64,000 bases of DNA from Ascochyta rabiei (Eukaryota > Ascomycota > Dothideomycetes > Pleosporales > Didymellaceae): NCBI RefSeq assembly GCF_004011695.2, contig NC_082421.1:186001-250000 (forward strand). The letters run 5' to 3'. The position numbers and the translations under genes are program-made. Under the pieces are notes generated by a model that was not told where the DNA came from, searched no databases, and saw only the letters and a list, made by a program, of their open reading frames with translations. Positions 45,501 through 56,779 of the stretch are shown here, one piece after another. How positions within the stretch are numbered: position 1 is the first letter of the stretch; each line of letters starts with the position of its first letter.

Positions 45501-48500
45501 CTCGGTGACTCCTTGGATCCATAGAAACAGATTCAGGCCAGATTGGAAACATGTGAAGCCATGAGAGCGGAGACTGTAACGGAGATTTGCACGAAAATCA
45601 GAACAGGACCAAGTCCTGCACATCTGCGATACTGTATACATTTTTCGATCGCAACTCGCCAATTGGGCTCAATCGTGCATGTCTTAGCTGAGCGGAAGGT
45701 ACTGTCATTTTAGACACCTGAAGGTACTCGGCTACACCTTGAAAGTTCGACCCATAGCTGGGTGATGACTGAAAGGCGGGGCATTTCAGCCATACATTGA
45801 GCAGGCCAGCTGGTCCTGGAGGCTGGGAGAGTCGTTGCGTTGTTTCCGGATAACAACGATGATCCACATGATCGAATGTGGCATGATAGAGTTTGGTATG
45901 ATCGAACTTTGCTGGACGTGCTCAGTTCTCAATTTTACTGTTCATGAATCGTGTTATATTACATAGCATTGTCTTTCCTGCCTAGCTTCCATCCTGGAGC
46001 CGTCCGAGCTCTTCATCCACACAAAGAGAAGTGAAGCATTGCACGTGTTGGGTGGGCGAACGGGTGTTCTCGGAAAATCCGTGGTCGTAAACTGCTCTAT
46101 AGTCTACTGTTAGTCTATCTATTTCGGTAAAGTGTGAGTAATGCTTGCAGACTGCGGCGTATGGAGGATCTGAATTGGCATGGCCATCGGATGACCGGGC
46201 AAAAGTCGGCAGTGGCTTCGGGTAGCCGGCACCGAGCCACGAACATGATGCAGCTTGAGGTATTGCATTGGACTATTGAACGGAGGATTTTCGCTGTATC
46301 TGGCTCAAAGCTTGGCCGTAGAATGCAAGTCGCTGCGCGAAAGACCCGCCCAGGCTCAAGTGTCAGAGTGGCATTTTGGCTACGAAGAAGCCACGCATGT
46401 CATGGTCGTTGCTGAGGGCTAACGTCTATCGCAGACACCGCGTAGTTTTGCTTATCGATAGCGGTTTCGAACGTCATGGGTTACGTGGTATGGGATCAAG
46501 CGTTACGACTGTAGCCCAGCCATAGTAGGTGTTCGATCAGAATGGCGGTTATAGAGCAGGGATTGCGCAAGCGGGTGTGGAGTTCTGCAAGCGGGACGAT
46601 CAACGATCTTCAAAACATCGTACTCGGAGAAGTCCCTCTTCGGGAACTGCGCCGGTACGATTGTCATCATCAGAACTGTTTGACTGATGGGTTGGTATGA
46701 TCGTACTTGCGACCGGGATACATCCTGCACAATTGCGATTTTGGATTTTGCGAGTTGGAACCATAGATTGAGAACGGTCGTCGAGGCCGATGAGCGGTTG
46801 AACAATCAACAGCAGTGTAGGACTTTGTTGAGTACTGCTCGCAGACTTCAATAGGCGAATTCGATGGATAGCCGCCGTAACAAAGTTCCCGGTTTCGCAT
46901 GCAGAAGCACTTAGTCGTCGTCTTCAAACGATGGACGTAGTTTCTAGAAGCCCTCGCTCAAGTCTTTTCAGCCTTATGATGGCCGAACGAACCCACTGTG
47001 GATCCAGCGTACTTGTGTGACATTAGTTATTTCCGAGCATCGACGCTCGTGCTGAGAGAGTGCTTTCCCATGGACTTGGCGGAACAGTGAGGCCGATACG
47101 AGACAGTTGTGCGATACCGGTCAGAGTGCACCATCGTATGTTGGGTCTCTATTGTCAGTCGTTCCTGAGATTGTTGATGATAACACTTGTCCGTGGACGT
47201 CATCCTGTGGTTTCAATGACAAGCCGAAGTCGAGTACCGTTACAATAGACTCCGGGTTACTCAGAGTAGTTGTAAGATCGAAGGCGATTTTTCCTTAGAT
47301 CGACGCACCCAAAAGACGGTGTCGGGAATGCGATGCTGTTCAGACACGTGAGGTACGGGCAGCCGGAATTATTCGGTTCAGTCCAGGGTTATTTAGCTCG
47401 GAGCGGAGGCGAGTGGTCCGGCTGCCGAGCGTATGAGAGAGCAGATCCCGAGTATTTTCGTCCCTGCGCCCAGATTGATGGAAAGTCTTGAGGCTTCGCA
47501 TCTGCGTGATCTTTCACTGTTGGGGCATACGTTGTTCTGGGGCTGAGATTATTAGGATGTCTTATAAATTCGACCAGTCCAGGCACATCAATGTTAGAAA
47601 TTGCTCAAGGCTCTTGGGCCGGTTAGTCGCATTTGGGTTATGAGTCTGCTGTACGTTGGAAATCGTAGCGGAAACACTCCTATTGGTTCGTTCGTATTGC
47701 GCGCTTGATACACGATCAGAATCGTGAGGCGCTGATCGAAAACGAAAACGAGATGTCAGCCTCAGTCAGTTCTGCAGTTGACCAAGGGCAGCTTGCACAT
47801 ACCCCAAACATCTACATAGTATACTGGTGAACTACGACCTTGTTGTTCGTACATCGTCCGATCTTGACGTAGAAACAAGGCACAACCGCTGTTTTGTCTA
47901 CTCGGCCCTCGGCGCTCTCGTGGGCCGCCAAAAAGTAATGAACCTGATGTGAGGCTACGTGGCACATATGACCAATTTCCTACAAAGCGCCGAATCTGGC
48001 CTTTGCATCTTCATAGCCAGTATGCACCTCCTTGTTGGCGCCTTGAAATGTGAGACATGTACTGTGTAGGTATCCAGGTGCAGGTGATGTTGGGCCAACT
48101 GAACAAGGACAGCCCAGTGCCCGAAGGCTAGGTCCACCCATGGTCAGTAGAACGACTACCCCTGATTGATGCCCATCATGATAAAGTGGAACGGGCCGTC
48201 TTAACGTACGAAAGCAAAGATGTTATTCTATGTGGCTGAGTGAACATCGGCAATTGCCATCCTTCCTATGGTAAAGCCTTTATACCAAGTAATTACCTAA
48301 CCCTGGACCCGATACATGCAGAAGGCCCGACGTAGCTGATCAAGGTTTGATTTGCGAATGTACATCTTCCGCAAGCGCGGGGAAGTTTGGCTTGTGCGAA
48401 AGCAGAAGCAACGGAAAGTACCACCCCCAGGAAAGTCTTCGTTATCTCGTCGGCCTCACCGTGTGAAGCAGTACAGCTCCGGGGGTCTGGGATTGGATGA

Positions 48501-50875
48501 CAAGTATGACTTAAGCACAAACACGTGGACTTTGATGAATCGTGTGGGCTCCATGCCAACCTCGGCCACAGCGCAACCTGTTTACTAATGCCGAGTCCGT
48601 CTCCTGAGCATTTCCAAGTATCAAGGCGCTGCGGAGCGTTCATGGTAATATGGATCAAGACATTGCGGACGAAAGCAATAGTAGCTGATCGTCGATGAGA
48701 TCGATACTCCAGTGATTGAACGCGTGATCCTCCATAATGTGAGGAACGTCTTACAGCCTGGATAAGTGTTCTGCGCGTGTTCAGCCTGACCGCGTCGTGA
48801 TTCCACAATAGCAGCATCGTAAGCTGCAGCAGCAACATTTTAGTAGGCCATTTAGAGCATATGCTGAGGAATACCCAGAGTGGGGTAAGCTGGCTGGTGG
48901 TAAGCCATGTGAGTGGTTCTCAGGCCCACAGATCGGTTCCCGCTGCAGTCAGATTAGCCATCGAGTGAGGAAATGTTCAGAACTGCGCTGCGTGTTGCGA
49001 GTGTGCTGATACACTCGTCAGCAAAGCCGACAAAACAAGTAAAGCTGAAGAGTTGCCAGCAAAATGACAGTAATGCTTGGTGCATAGCACGCTCGATGAC
49101 AGGAAGGGGCGCGTGTTCTCATGGGTGCCTTACGGGCGTATAAGCCATACGAGAGATGCGGGTCGGTTCGCATCATTGTACGAATAGGTACTCACAGCCA
49201 CACGCTTGACGACGGCTCCGATACCTAGTGGAATGCTCTGTTCGTCGCTCGCAGCGGGATGCTGAATACGCCTTGCGCTCAATCGGTACTAACCCCCGAC
49301 AGTGGACGGTATGGTCCTTTAGACGAGATGCAGGGCATCTGTCAGAAATCGACAGGAGTGTCCAATGAAGCTGCCAGCCAACAGTCACCGAGTTAATGAC
49401 GACTGTAAAGGCTACAACATGATTCGGAGAGGGCAGACACGGCAAGAAACACACCGATGTTGAGAGGCGACAGATCATTCTAGTACCCTGTTGTAGATTA
49501 TTGGTAAGCAGACAGAAGCGCAGAACGAGTTATGTACTTTTGCACCGAGATGATAACGCTTTCAAAGAAGGTGACTGGCCCCGCAAAATTTGTCCGGAGA
49601 CGGTTCGTAGCGTGCAGCAGAGTTCTGAGTGTATTGTGAGCAGCCGAGTGCGAATATGCTGCTGAATACACTATGCTGAGCACTTCGAACACTAGGTCAA
49701 GCAAAAAGAATTTTCAGCGCCGGCGCACGTCGTCGTGTTGTGAATGCGGTGATTACCATTGTCGTTGTCCTAGTCCTGGGCTGAAGAGACGTGTTGAAGA
49801 AGGCTTTGAAGATGTGACTGGGCAGTTGACGGGTCGCTGTTTGCGTGCAGTCGCAGAATCTGCTATTTCCATCACCTCGTTCTTTCCGCTTTCGCACAAC
49901 CAGTTCTACTGCTATGACCAGCCGCGAGCGAAATTCCTCGCCTCAGGAGAAACCTGGAGTACGAAGCTTTCAAAACAAGAGGTCACTCGGACCAACCCTT
50001 TCAGTAAGCAAGTGGTCATGTCGTTCGGCCGAGATTGCGATTTTGTTCGAAAGCTAAATGGACCAAGAAGGGGTGGGAATAACGTTGTTAGTCGATGAGC
50101 CATCACGATGACGCCGACCATTGGGTGGGCTGAGCGATAACAAAAATCCTATGCTCGGTGAGGCGGCTTCAAGGTTCGATGCTGGTGCATCACCTGCGCC
50201 CCGTACAAGGTTCGCTCTCGGTGGTTGAGTGTGATGTTTAGTCCGCGCACTTTTGAACGTGGATGTACGCCCTGCCGATTACCGAGTAATTTGCTCGGTG
50301 CCCAGTTTGATGCAGTCTCGCCCGCGATGCTTGGACGCTTGATCTAATCATTGTCACTTGTTTCAAGCAGGTAGTCGACCAGGCGTAACGGCGAATTTGG
50401 GCAGCTTCCCACGGCCACGGTCCGCTCGATGGCCGACTCCGCGAAACGCTTTGTCAACTGTTCCGCCGTTTGAGCCCAGCGTTTTCGTATGGTTGACGCT
50501 GTGCAGCCCCCCTGCATCCTTGCAAGCGGGCGAAAAGCAATCCAACGTGCCCCAATGAAATGATGGACAGGGAGATGGGTGGTTTCGCTGGCCAGGGTGG
50601 GGTGGAGACCAAAATTACGGTTCCATTATAGAGTTTCTGCGACCGGAACTGCGATGAGTGGTTAAGGCCGAACGTCCGCTTGGAGATGCCCTCTGACGTG
50701 CAAAAGATATAACGGCATGCTACCCACATAGGCATGTCCGTATTTATGAGCCAAGTTCCCACCTCAGCATATTCTCCAAAAGTCTTATTGGATTTTCGTT
50801 AAAGATACACACACATCTCGACCAATTGGGCTTCGAGTGATCCTCCTGGTACCAACATAGCAAACGTCCAATTCA
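42599..50875. other. About 8.3 kb gene-poor region
   Basis: No open frame carries a recognisable domain, and none shows a run of motifs with plausible introns. Composition is visibly lower in GC than the flanking genes but not as extreme as 1-4825. There are no obvious terminal repeats, poly-A tails or tandem arrays. Two frames look faintly protein-like: 47107-47298 (VPEIVDDNTCPWTSSCGF) and 48430-48588 (KYDLSTNTWTLMNRVGSMP, reminiscent of a Kelch repeat). I read the region as ancient decayed sequence or long intergenic DNA. Confidence 0.5.
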
Positions 50876-51889
50876 ATGTCATCACAGAGATTGAGCTCGA
50901 TGGAGGCACAGGACAACATCAGAAAGCGGGTGTGCAAAGCTTGTGACCGTTGTCGGTTGAAGAAGTCAAAGGTGTGTAGAACCTTGACTCAATTGTCTTG
51001 AAATTAATCTGACCGCAACAGTGTGATGGAGCAAGTCCCTGCAGCAGGTGTAAAGCTGATAACGCCATTTGCGTCTTTGGCGAGAGGAAAAAGTCGCAAG
51101 ATAAAGTGTATCCCAAAGGGTAAGTCGCTCACTTGCTGGTTGCATGGTTCGAGCGCTAATGTCGGTAGCTATGTTGAGATGCTCGAACAGCAACAAGCAC
51201 AGCTTGTCGCAGGACTACGTGAATTGTACACTCGTCTGCAAAGCGGCCAGAGTTGGCCAGGTCAGCCACTGCGTGAGGCTCAGAACGGTCACCCATTGAC
51301 GCACGACATTCTCGAACGACTTGATCTCTTGCATGGATCAAGCGAAAACGGCAGTAACTACGAAGGCTTCGAAGAGGACTGCAGTCGCATGCAACACAAA
51401 CTGCTTGAGAGGGGCGCGCCGTTGTCCCGTAGGCGTGGATCCGTGAGTTCGGATTCAGAGCCCGGCCATACATCGTCTCCCTCGTCGTACAGCGGAACCC
51501 CGACCACGAGACAGTTCCCCCTCACCGATCCATTCGCTCGTAACAACGCACCACCTACGCCGCCTATGAACAGCCCCTTTCCTAGACAATCGCAGATGAT
51601 AGCGCCGATAAAACAAGAGCCGCCCTTGGTGTCGTCTACCTTCATGCACACCGGTGCTCTGGACCCTTCGTCACTATCTCGAGCAGCTTGGATGAACGAT
51701 TCGATGATGATGGAAGAGCCGGTGGACTTCAGCAAACCCATGTATGGATTCGACAACTTCAACACCTATGACCAGATCATGATGGTTGACCCAATATCGA
51801 TGGACCCCAACGATCCAATGCTGCCCAACTGGAATGGCACAAGCGACCTGGACTTCAACAACTTCTTACAGAATCCGGTTGGCGCATGA
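50876..51889 (+). CDS. Zn2Cys6 transcription factor
   Basis: Exons 50876-50971, 51022-51119 and 51169-51889 give 304 residues. The binuclear zinc cluster is assembled across the first intron: CDRCRLKKSK joined to CDGASPCSRCKADNAIC, giving C-x2-C-x6-C-x5-C-x2-C-x6-C (Cys 23-49). It is followed by a basic linker and a short dimerisation helix (YVEMLEQQQAQLVAGLRELY). The rest is Ser/Pro-rich and then acidic and Asn/Met/Asp-rich near the C-terminus (TSDLDFNNFLQNP), which fits an activation domain. It lacks the fungal-specific middle homology domain, so it is a short member. The target is unknown; galactose mutarotase lies 0.9 kb downstream, but no link can be shown. Confidence 0.9.
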
Positions 51890-52823
51890 ATTGGACCCGT
51901 CGGACTCTTCTCCTCTTCAGCGTTCTTTGTCTAGCGTTCTAGCGTTTTGATTGGTCCACACGGCTTATGGACCAGGTACTGGCAATCGGCGTTAAACGGA
52001 CAAATGCTGATATGGCATGATCAGCATTGCACGGGGTTACTCTGATATCACAACTAGCGGGACAGTAATGCTTCACTATGACGTGGAGATTAAGCAGTCG
52101 CGCTGTCTACGGACCGACTCTGAGCCAGCGTTATATTTAGTTTAGTGAACAACAATCGGCTCATCAAGATTATTTGGTATTTGTAGGCAATCATCAATGA
52201 TATTATCCTCAAGCCCGAAGATGAAATTTGCACTTCACTTGTGATTGACCTCCTGTGCATGTTTCATGGCGAGACTGCTAAGCGCACAGATCTGCGCTTA
52301 GTAATAATGACAGCCTGGCAAGAACCAATCCTTGGCTTGTCAAACTCCCAACCACAAGTCACATGGCTGTCTCGTTTAGGTATACCGCGCGACCGTGTCG
52401 GGCTTCATACTCATTGTCAAGATATTCCGTGGCTGTCGCTCGTGGCACCGACAAGACGGCAGAAGGAGCGAGCTCCACCCGCCATTAGCCTAATGAACAA
52501 ACATACATTTAGTACAGCTGTGTGCACCCACTTTCTCGGATTTATCTCCGAAGTGATCTTTCGAGTCTGACTGAGCTTTGAACTCTGTACCATTTTCAGC
52601 GACCTTCACTATATGATTAAGCGCAGCGCCCAGGTGAGCGTTACGAGCCTTCAATCTACAAGAGAGTAAGTAGCAACTACCCCTCATTAGAACGCGCCGA
52701 ACCTCACCTTCAGCCAACGAGATTAACTCACGACGGTCTTTAAACTAGCTCAGAGTGCTCTAAGAAGCTAATTTCATACAGGAACGCACGGTTTTTTTTT
52801 TATAGAAAGACGAGATTAGAGAC
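51890..52823. other. Intergenic, no gene recognised
   Basis: It contains the 3' region of the Zn2Cys6 gene and the promoter of the mutarotase gene, with a short poly-T run at about 52792. The longest frame (109 codons, 52241-52570) has no motif. Confidence 0.45.
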
Positions 52824-53877
52824 ATGTCGTCGGCAAACGCTTTCACGTTCCTTCCACTAGGGGCCATCATCCAGGAGTTCCGTGTGAACGGCACCAATAT
52901 TGTTCAGGGGTTTAAAACCGCTGAGCAGTATAAGCAATATAACGGTCCGTACTTCGGCGAAACCATTGGACGCATCGCCAACCGAGTTGCAAAGGGCAAG
53001 ATCAACGATTTGAACGGGCAGTCATATCAACTCCCCGTAAACAACGGTCCTAATTCCCTACACGGCGGTGAGCAGGGATGGGGAAAGCACGAGTTTGAAG
53101 GCCCGGTGAAAGTCGAGCGCAATGACCAGGACGCTATTCTGTTCAAATTTCTGAGTAAGGATGGCGAAGAAGGCTATCCCGGCACTGTGCAGGTCAGCGT
53201 CTGGTATGTACAAAAGAAGGAGCAAGTCGACGGCGCTCAACAGGAGGTTTTGTACATCGAGTACGAGGCCGAACTGGTCGGTGACGAAGTTGAGGAAACA
53301 GCCATCAACATGACCAACCACAGGTACGCGCTGTGCAGGTAGTATTAGTCTGACTTCTGCTAACATGTCGATAAGCTATTTCAACTTGACGGGAAAACCG
53401 TCCATCGCCGGCACCGAGGTTACGCTGATCACAAACAAGTATCAGGTCGTCGACGACGGCGGTATCCCCACTGGACCTATCGAAGAATACCCCGGCATTG
53501 CTGCAGGAAAGACCTTCACATTGGGTGTAAACGAGCCAGATGTTGATGACTGTTTCGTTGCAAACACAGATGCCAGCAGTGTCCCTGTTGACACTCGTTC
53601 GTCACCTCTCCAAAAGCTCGTATCCGCATATCACCCAGAGAGCAAGATTCATCTCGAGGTTTACTCTACCGAGCCTGCCTTCCAATTCTACACTGGCAAA
53701 TATATCGATGTACCTGCGGTAGAAGACTTGCCCAAGAGAGCCGCTCGCTCAGGCTTCTGTGTCGAGCCTAGTCGATATGTCAATGCCATCAACGTTCCTG
53801 AATACAGGTCCATGATGGTGCTCAAGAAAGGACAGAAGTACGGGGCCAAGATCGTATACAGAGGTTGGTCAGCGTAG
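52824..53877 (+). CDS. Aldose 1-epimerase (galactose mutarotase)
   Basis: Two exons, 52824-53323 and 53376-53877, give 333 residues. The intron has a GTACGC donor and rejoins NMTNH to SYFNL. Family residues are visible: GPYFGETIGRIANRVAKG, the substrate-binding His in GPNSLHGG, the catalytic His in MTNHSYFNL and the catalytic Glu in GFCVEPSRYVNAINVP. It interconverts alpha- and beta-anomers of galactose or glucose in the cytosol, feeding the Leloir pathway. Length is normal. No signal peptide. No other Leloir genes lie in the window. Related glucose-6-phosphate 1-epimerases are excluded by the GRIANR and FCVEP motifs. Confidence 0.92.
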
Positions 53878-56779
53878 GACGATTCATCTGCCCAACCACC
53901 CGTAGATCAATGAACACGAAACAGAACAAACGCATGACTTGCGCAACTCATCGCCTCGATTTTGGAAGCTCTCAGTATGGCGAAACCATATACATTACTA
54001 ATGGTTGACGACGCCGAATACCAGTCCTCGCTGTCCAAAAGTCCAAGCCACCACCGCTTCAGCCTGCACCATTATTACCACCTAGATCGAGGTGACTGTA
54101 GGGGTACCGCCAGGGACTATATGACAATCGCTGTACAGTCTCGAGCATGTCTAACAAAGACGCAGATTGCCAACGTCTTAAGGCCAGTGTTGATCGGCCT
54201 CTACACCAAGGCACGTCTACACAAACAAACAGACACCATTGTGCTCACCACTACTGCAGTTGACGAAAAAACAGACCTATACCCACACCTTTTCACAATT
54301 GCCGCATCACCAAGCCTTGTCGCTGGTCACATCCCAACAGATCACTACTACGTCACTACCCGTTCGCCCTACACGTCCTACCTTACTACGACATCGATAC
54401 CCAGAGGTCTGGAACATCGAAATGCCTTATCATGTGGGCCTCTCTCCCTCTCCGCAAAGTCGATAACCTGGCGGCCCAAGGATAGCAGGAACCCTAAAAA
54501 GCAAACGGTGTGGCCGAAGGTACCGAATCGTGCACCTCAAGGCTCATGCACGACGCTGACCGCGCGGCCCACCAAGCAACTGTGGCTGCATTCTGCCGAC
54601 CTATTGCCGGTGTGACTGGAGTTGGGTATCAAAACGGCCTCGTGAAACATAAACCACCAAAAGCATTTTCTACAATCGAATGAGGACGCCACAGTGTTGC
54701 TGCCCTACTGCATGCTAGAGGGCCTACGCACGCAACTCATAGCTATTTTCGAAACATGACAGGTCGCGCTCCAAACCCCATAGCGATGCTGAATACGGAA
54801 TTCAATACAAGCAGAATGCAGGATGTGGTGTTCCTGTTTGGGACAGTGGCTGAGCCATAATCAGGTATGGAGTCGCGAGAGAGCAAATTTGCTCCATGTC
54901 GATCTGTCGATCTCCCGAACTTCTTCGGATGGGCCTCTTGAGGATAACTTGTTGCGCACAAGGGTGCGGATGCACTTCAGAGCCGACATCCGAGATGGTC
55001 TTCTGCGGGCATGACGCTGAAGTCTTAGTGGCTGATGGCGCAAACCCCGCCGCGCACGCAGAGCTGGTATGCCGTACGTCACCAAGAAACGATAATCCTA
55101 CTGTAATGACGAGGTGCGAACCTGAACATTGTCACAGCCAGAACGGTTAGCCCCGAGTACTATCACACTTGACTGACAGAAGCCAAGGTGACTCGATTTG
55201 ATCTCGGTGTTGATTAATAATCAGACTGCAAGATGATGAGCTAATTCCGTCCCCCACACCTTCCCCCACACCTTCAGGGCATCCATCACAGCCCCTACTC
55301 CGCATTGTCCGCAATTTTAGTCAACACAGTATTCGCAAAGAAGAAACGCTCTGTCTCATCGCAGTAACCCATTCAGTACTGCGTTTATCACACGTGCTCA
55401 TGAAACGACTGTACCTACACCCAGTAAGCGAAATACATGTAGAGACAATGCTTCAAGCCGCTCTCGCTTGCCATGAACAGATCTGAAGATTGTTGTGGTG
55501 CAGCTCATAGCAACATCACCGAAGAGCTGTCACTCTCACCCAGAACCCTCCATGGCTCCTACACGTACTCTTGCCGTCTACCATGAGCTGAACATGCCCC
55601 CTTGGTGCAGAAACCGTGCAAGACAGCCTCAGCAAAACGGGGTTTCTCTACAATGATACAGGGGGGATGCCTGAACGGAGTAGAAGTATGGGTTGCCACA
55701 GCCGGGGTTTTCTTCTGGTAAAAGATCACTAGAGGCTCAGTGTAAGCAACTCGTGTTTCTGCTCCGTTCAGGCACCTCCCTTGTACGTTCTTAGACTATG
55801 AGCATATGATGGAGCAGATCATACGAGACCTTGTGTGATTCCACACCTCGGACCACCGCTGACTGATACTCTTGTTTACTCATCAGATAGTCTCGAACCG
55901 ACCTGCAGTCCAGATGATCCCTCAGCTGACTGCTCTACGTAACCACTCTACCTGTGTTCCTCACCACTGAGATATCCCACTCCCTACCAGCATTCTCATA
56001 GACAGGTATAAGCAAAATGCCACGCCTTCCACCGCTGCAGGGGCAGACGTGTACATCGTACAAGAGCATGTCGGAGCTTGCTTTCAAAGCACGACGGCTC
56101 GATCCGCCGCTTCTCGTCCGTCATGCCACACGTGTGTAGGAGTCGAGGAAGCATGCTCTTCCCTTGCGCATGAGATTTGCAGGATCGACGGAGAGAAAGA
56201 AAGAAGAGAATGCAGATGAACGAGTGTAAGCAGTGGCAAGGCAGTTGATTTGTCAGCCAGGTGGTGACCATTGTCACACAACACGCTTTCTCGTTGTGAC
56301 TTGGACCACTCCCTTCAGCTCACACACCATGCTCTGAACGATGTGCTCCTGCTAGCTCGCACGATTGGAACTGCGTTCCAGAGAAGAAGTCATACAGCTC
56401 AGGGTGAGAGGGGTGCTTTGCATCTGCTTGGTGCATATGATTTGATGATGCAGGCTCGATGGTTCTCACCGTAGCAAATATACCTTGATTGACAGAAAAA
56501 GGGTCCAGCTTAGAAGATCAAGTGCACGATCTACCCTCAGGCTGGAGACGTGGCGTTTGGCGACTGACGGGGCAAAGCGTCGGCGTGTGGGGTATCGTGA
56601 GCAGCCGTGGGATTGTGGTGTTTTGTGGGGAAGGTGACGCCGGCGCGACCGACGGACGGGCTGCAACGACTCGACGACCGGCGTCATGCTCATCTTAGGC
56701 TCCACCCTGCGGCTCATCTCGTCTTGCAGCGACAACGACGCCCGTCCACACCCCATGCCCGCGCCACACCGTCCTCTTC
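53878..56779. other. Intergenic, about 2.9 kb without a recognised gene
   Basis: A 217-codon plus-strand frame (53962-54615) starts 85 bp after the mutarotase stop but is Ser/Thr-rich without motifs or family resemblance, so I do not call it. Tandem CCCCCACACCTT appears twice near 55252-55275. A B-box-like GGTTCGAGAC (minus strand, near 55890) lies in a sequence that does not fold as a tRNA. The mon1 promoter lies at the right end. Confidence 0.45.

Noticed and set aside
42599..50875. CRISPR array or bacterial-type system
   Set aside because: No regularly spaced direct repeats; the window is eukaryotic by gene structure.
53962..54615. 217-codon plus-strand frame after the mutarotase gene
   Set aside because: Ser/Thr-rich, no family signature, no introns or neighbours to support it. 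Could be reconsidered with transcript data.
55880..55990. tRNA-like sequence on the minus strand
   Set aside because: It has a B-box-like GGTTCGAGAC and a D-arm-like CTCAGTGGTGAG, but acceptor and T-arm stems do not pair and spacing is wrong.
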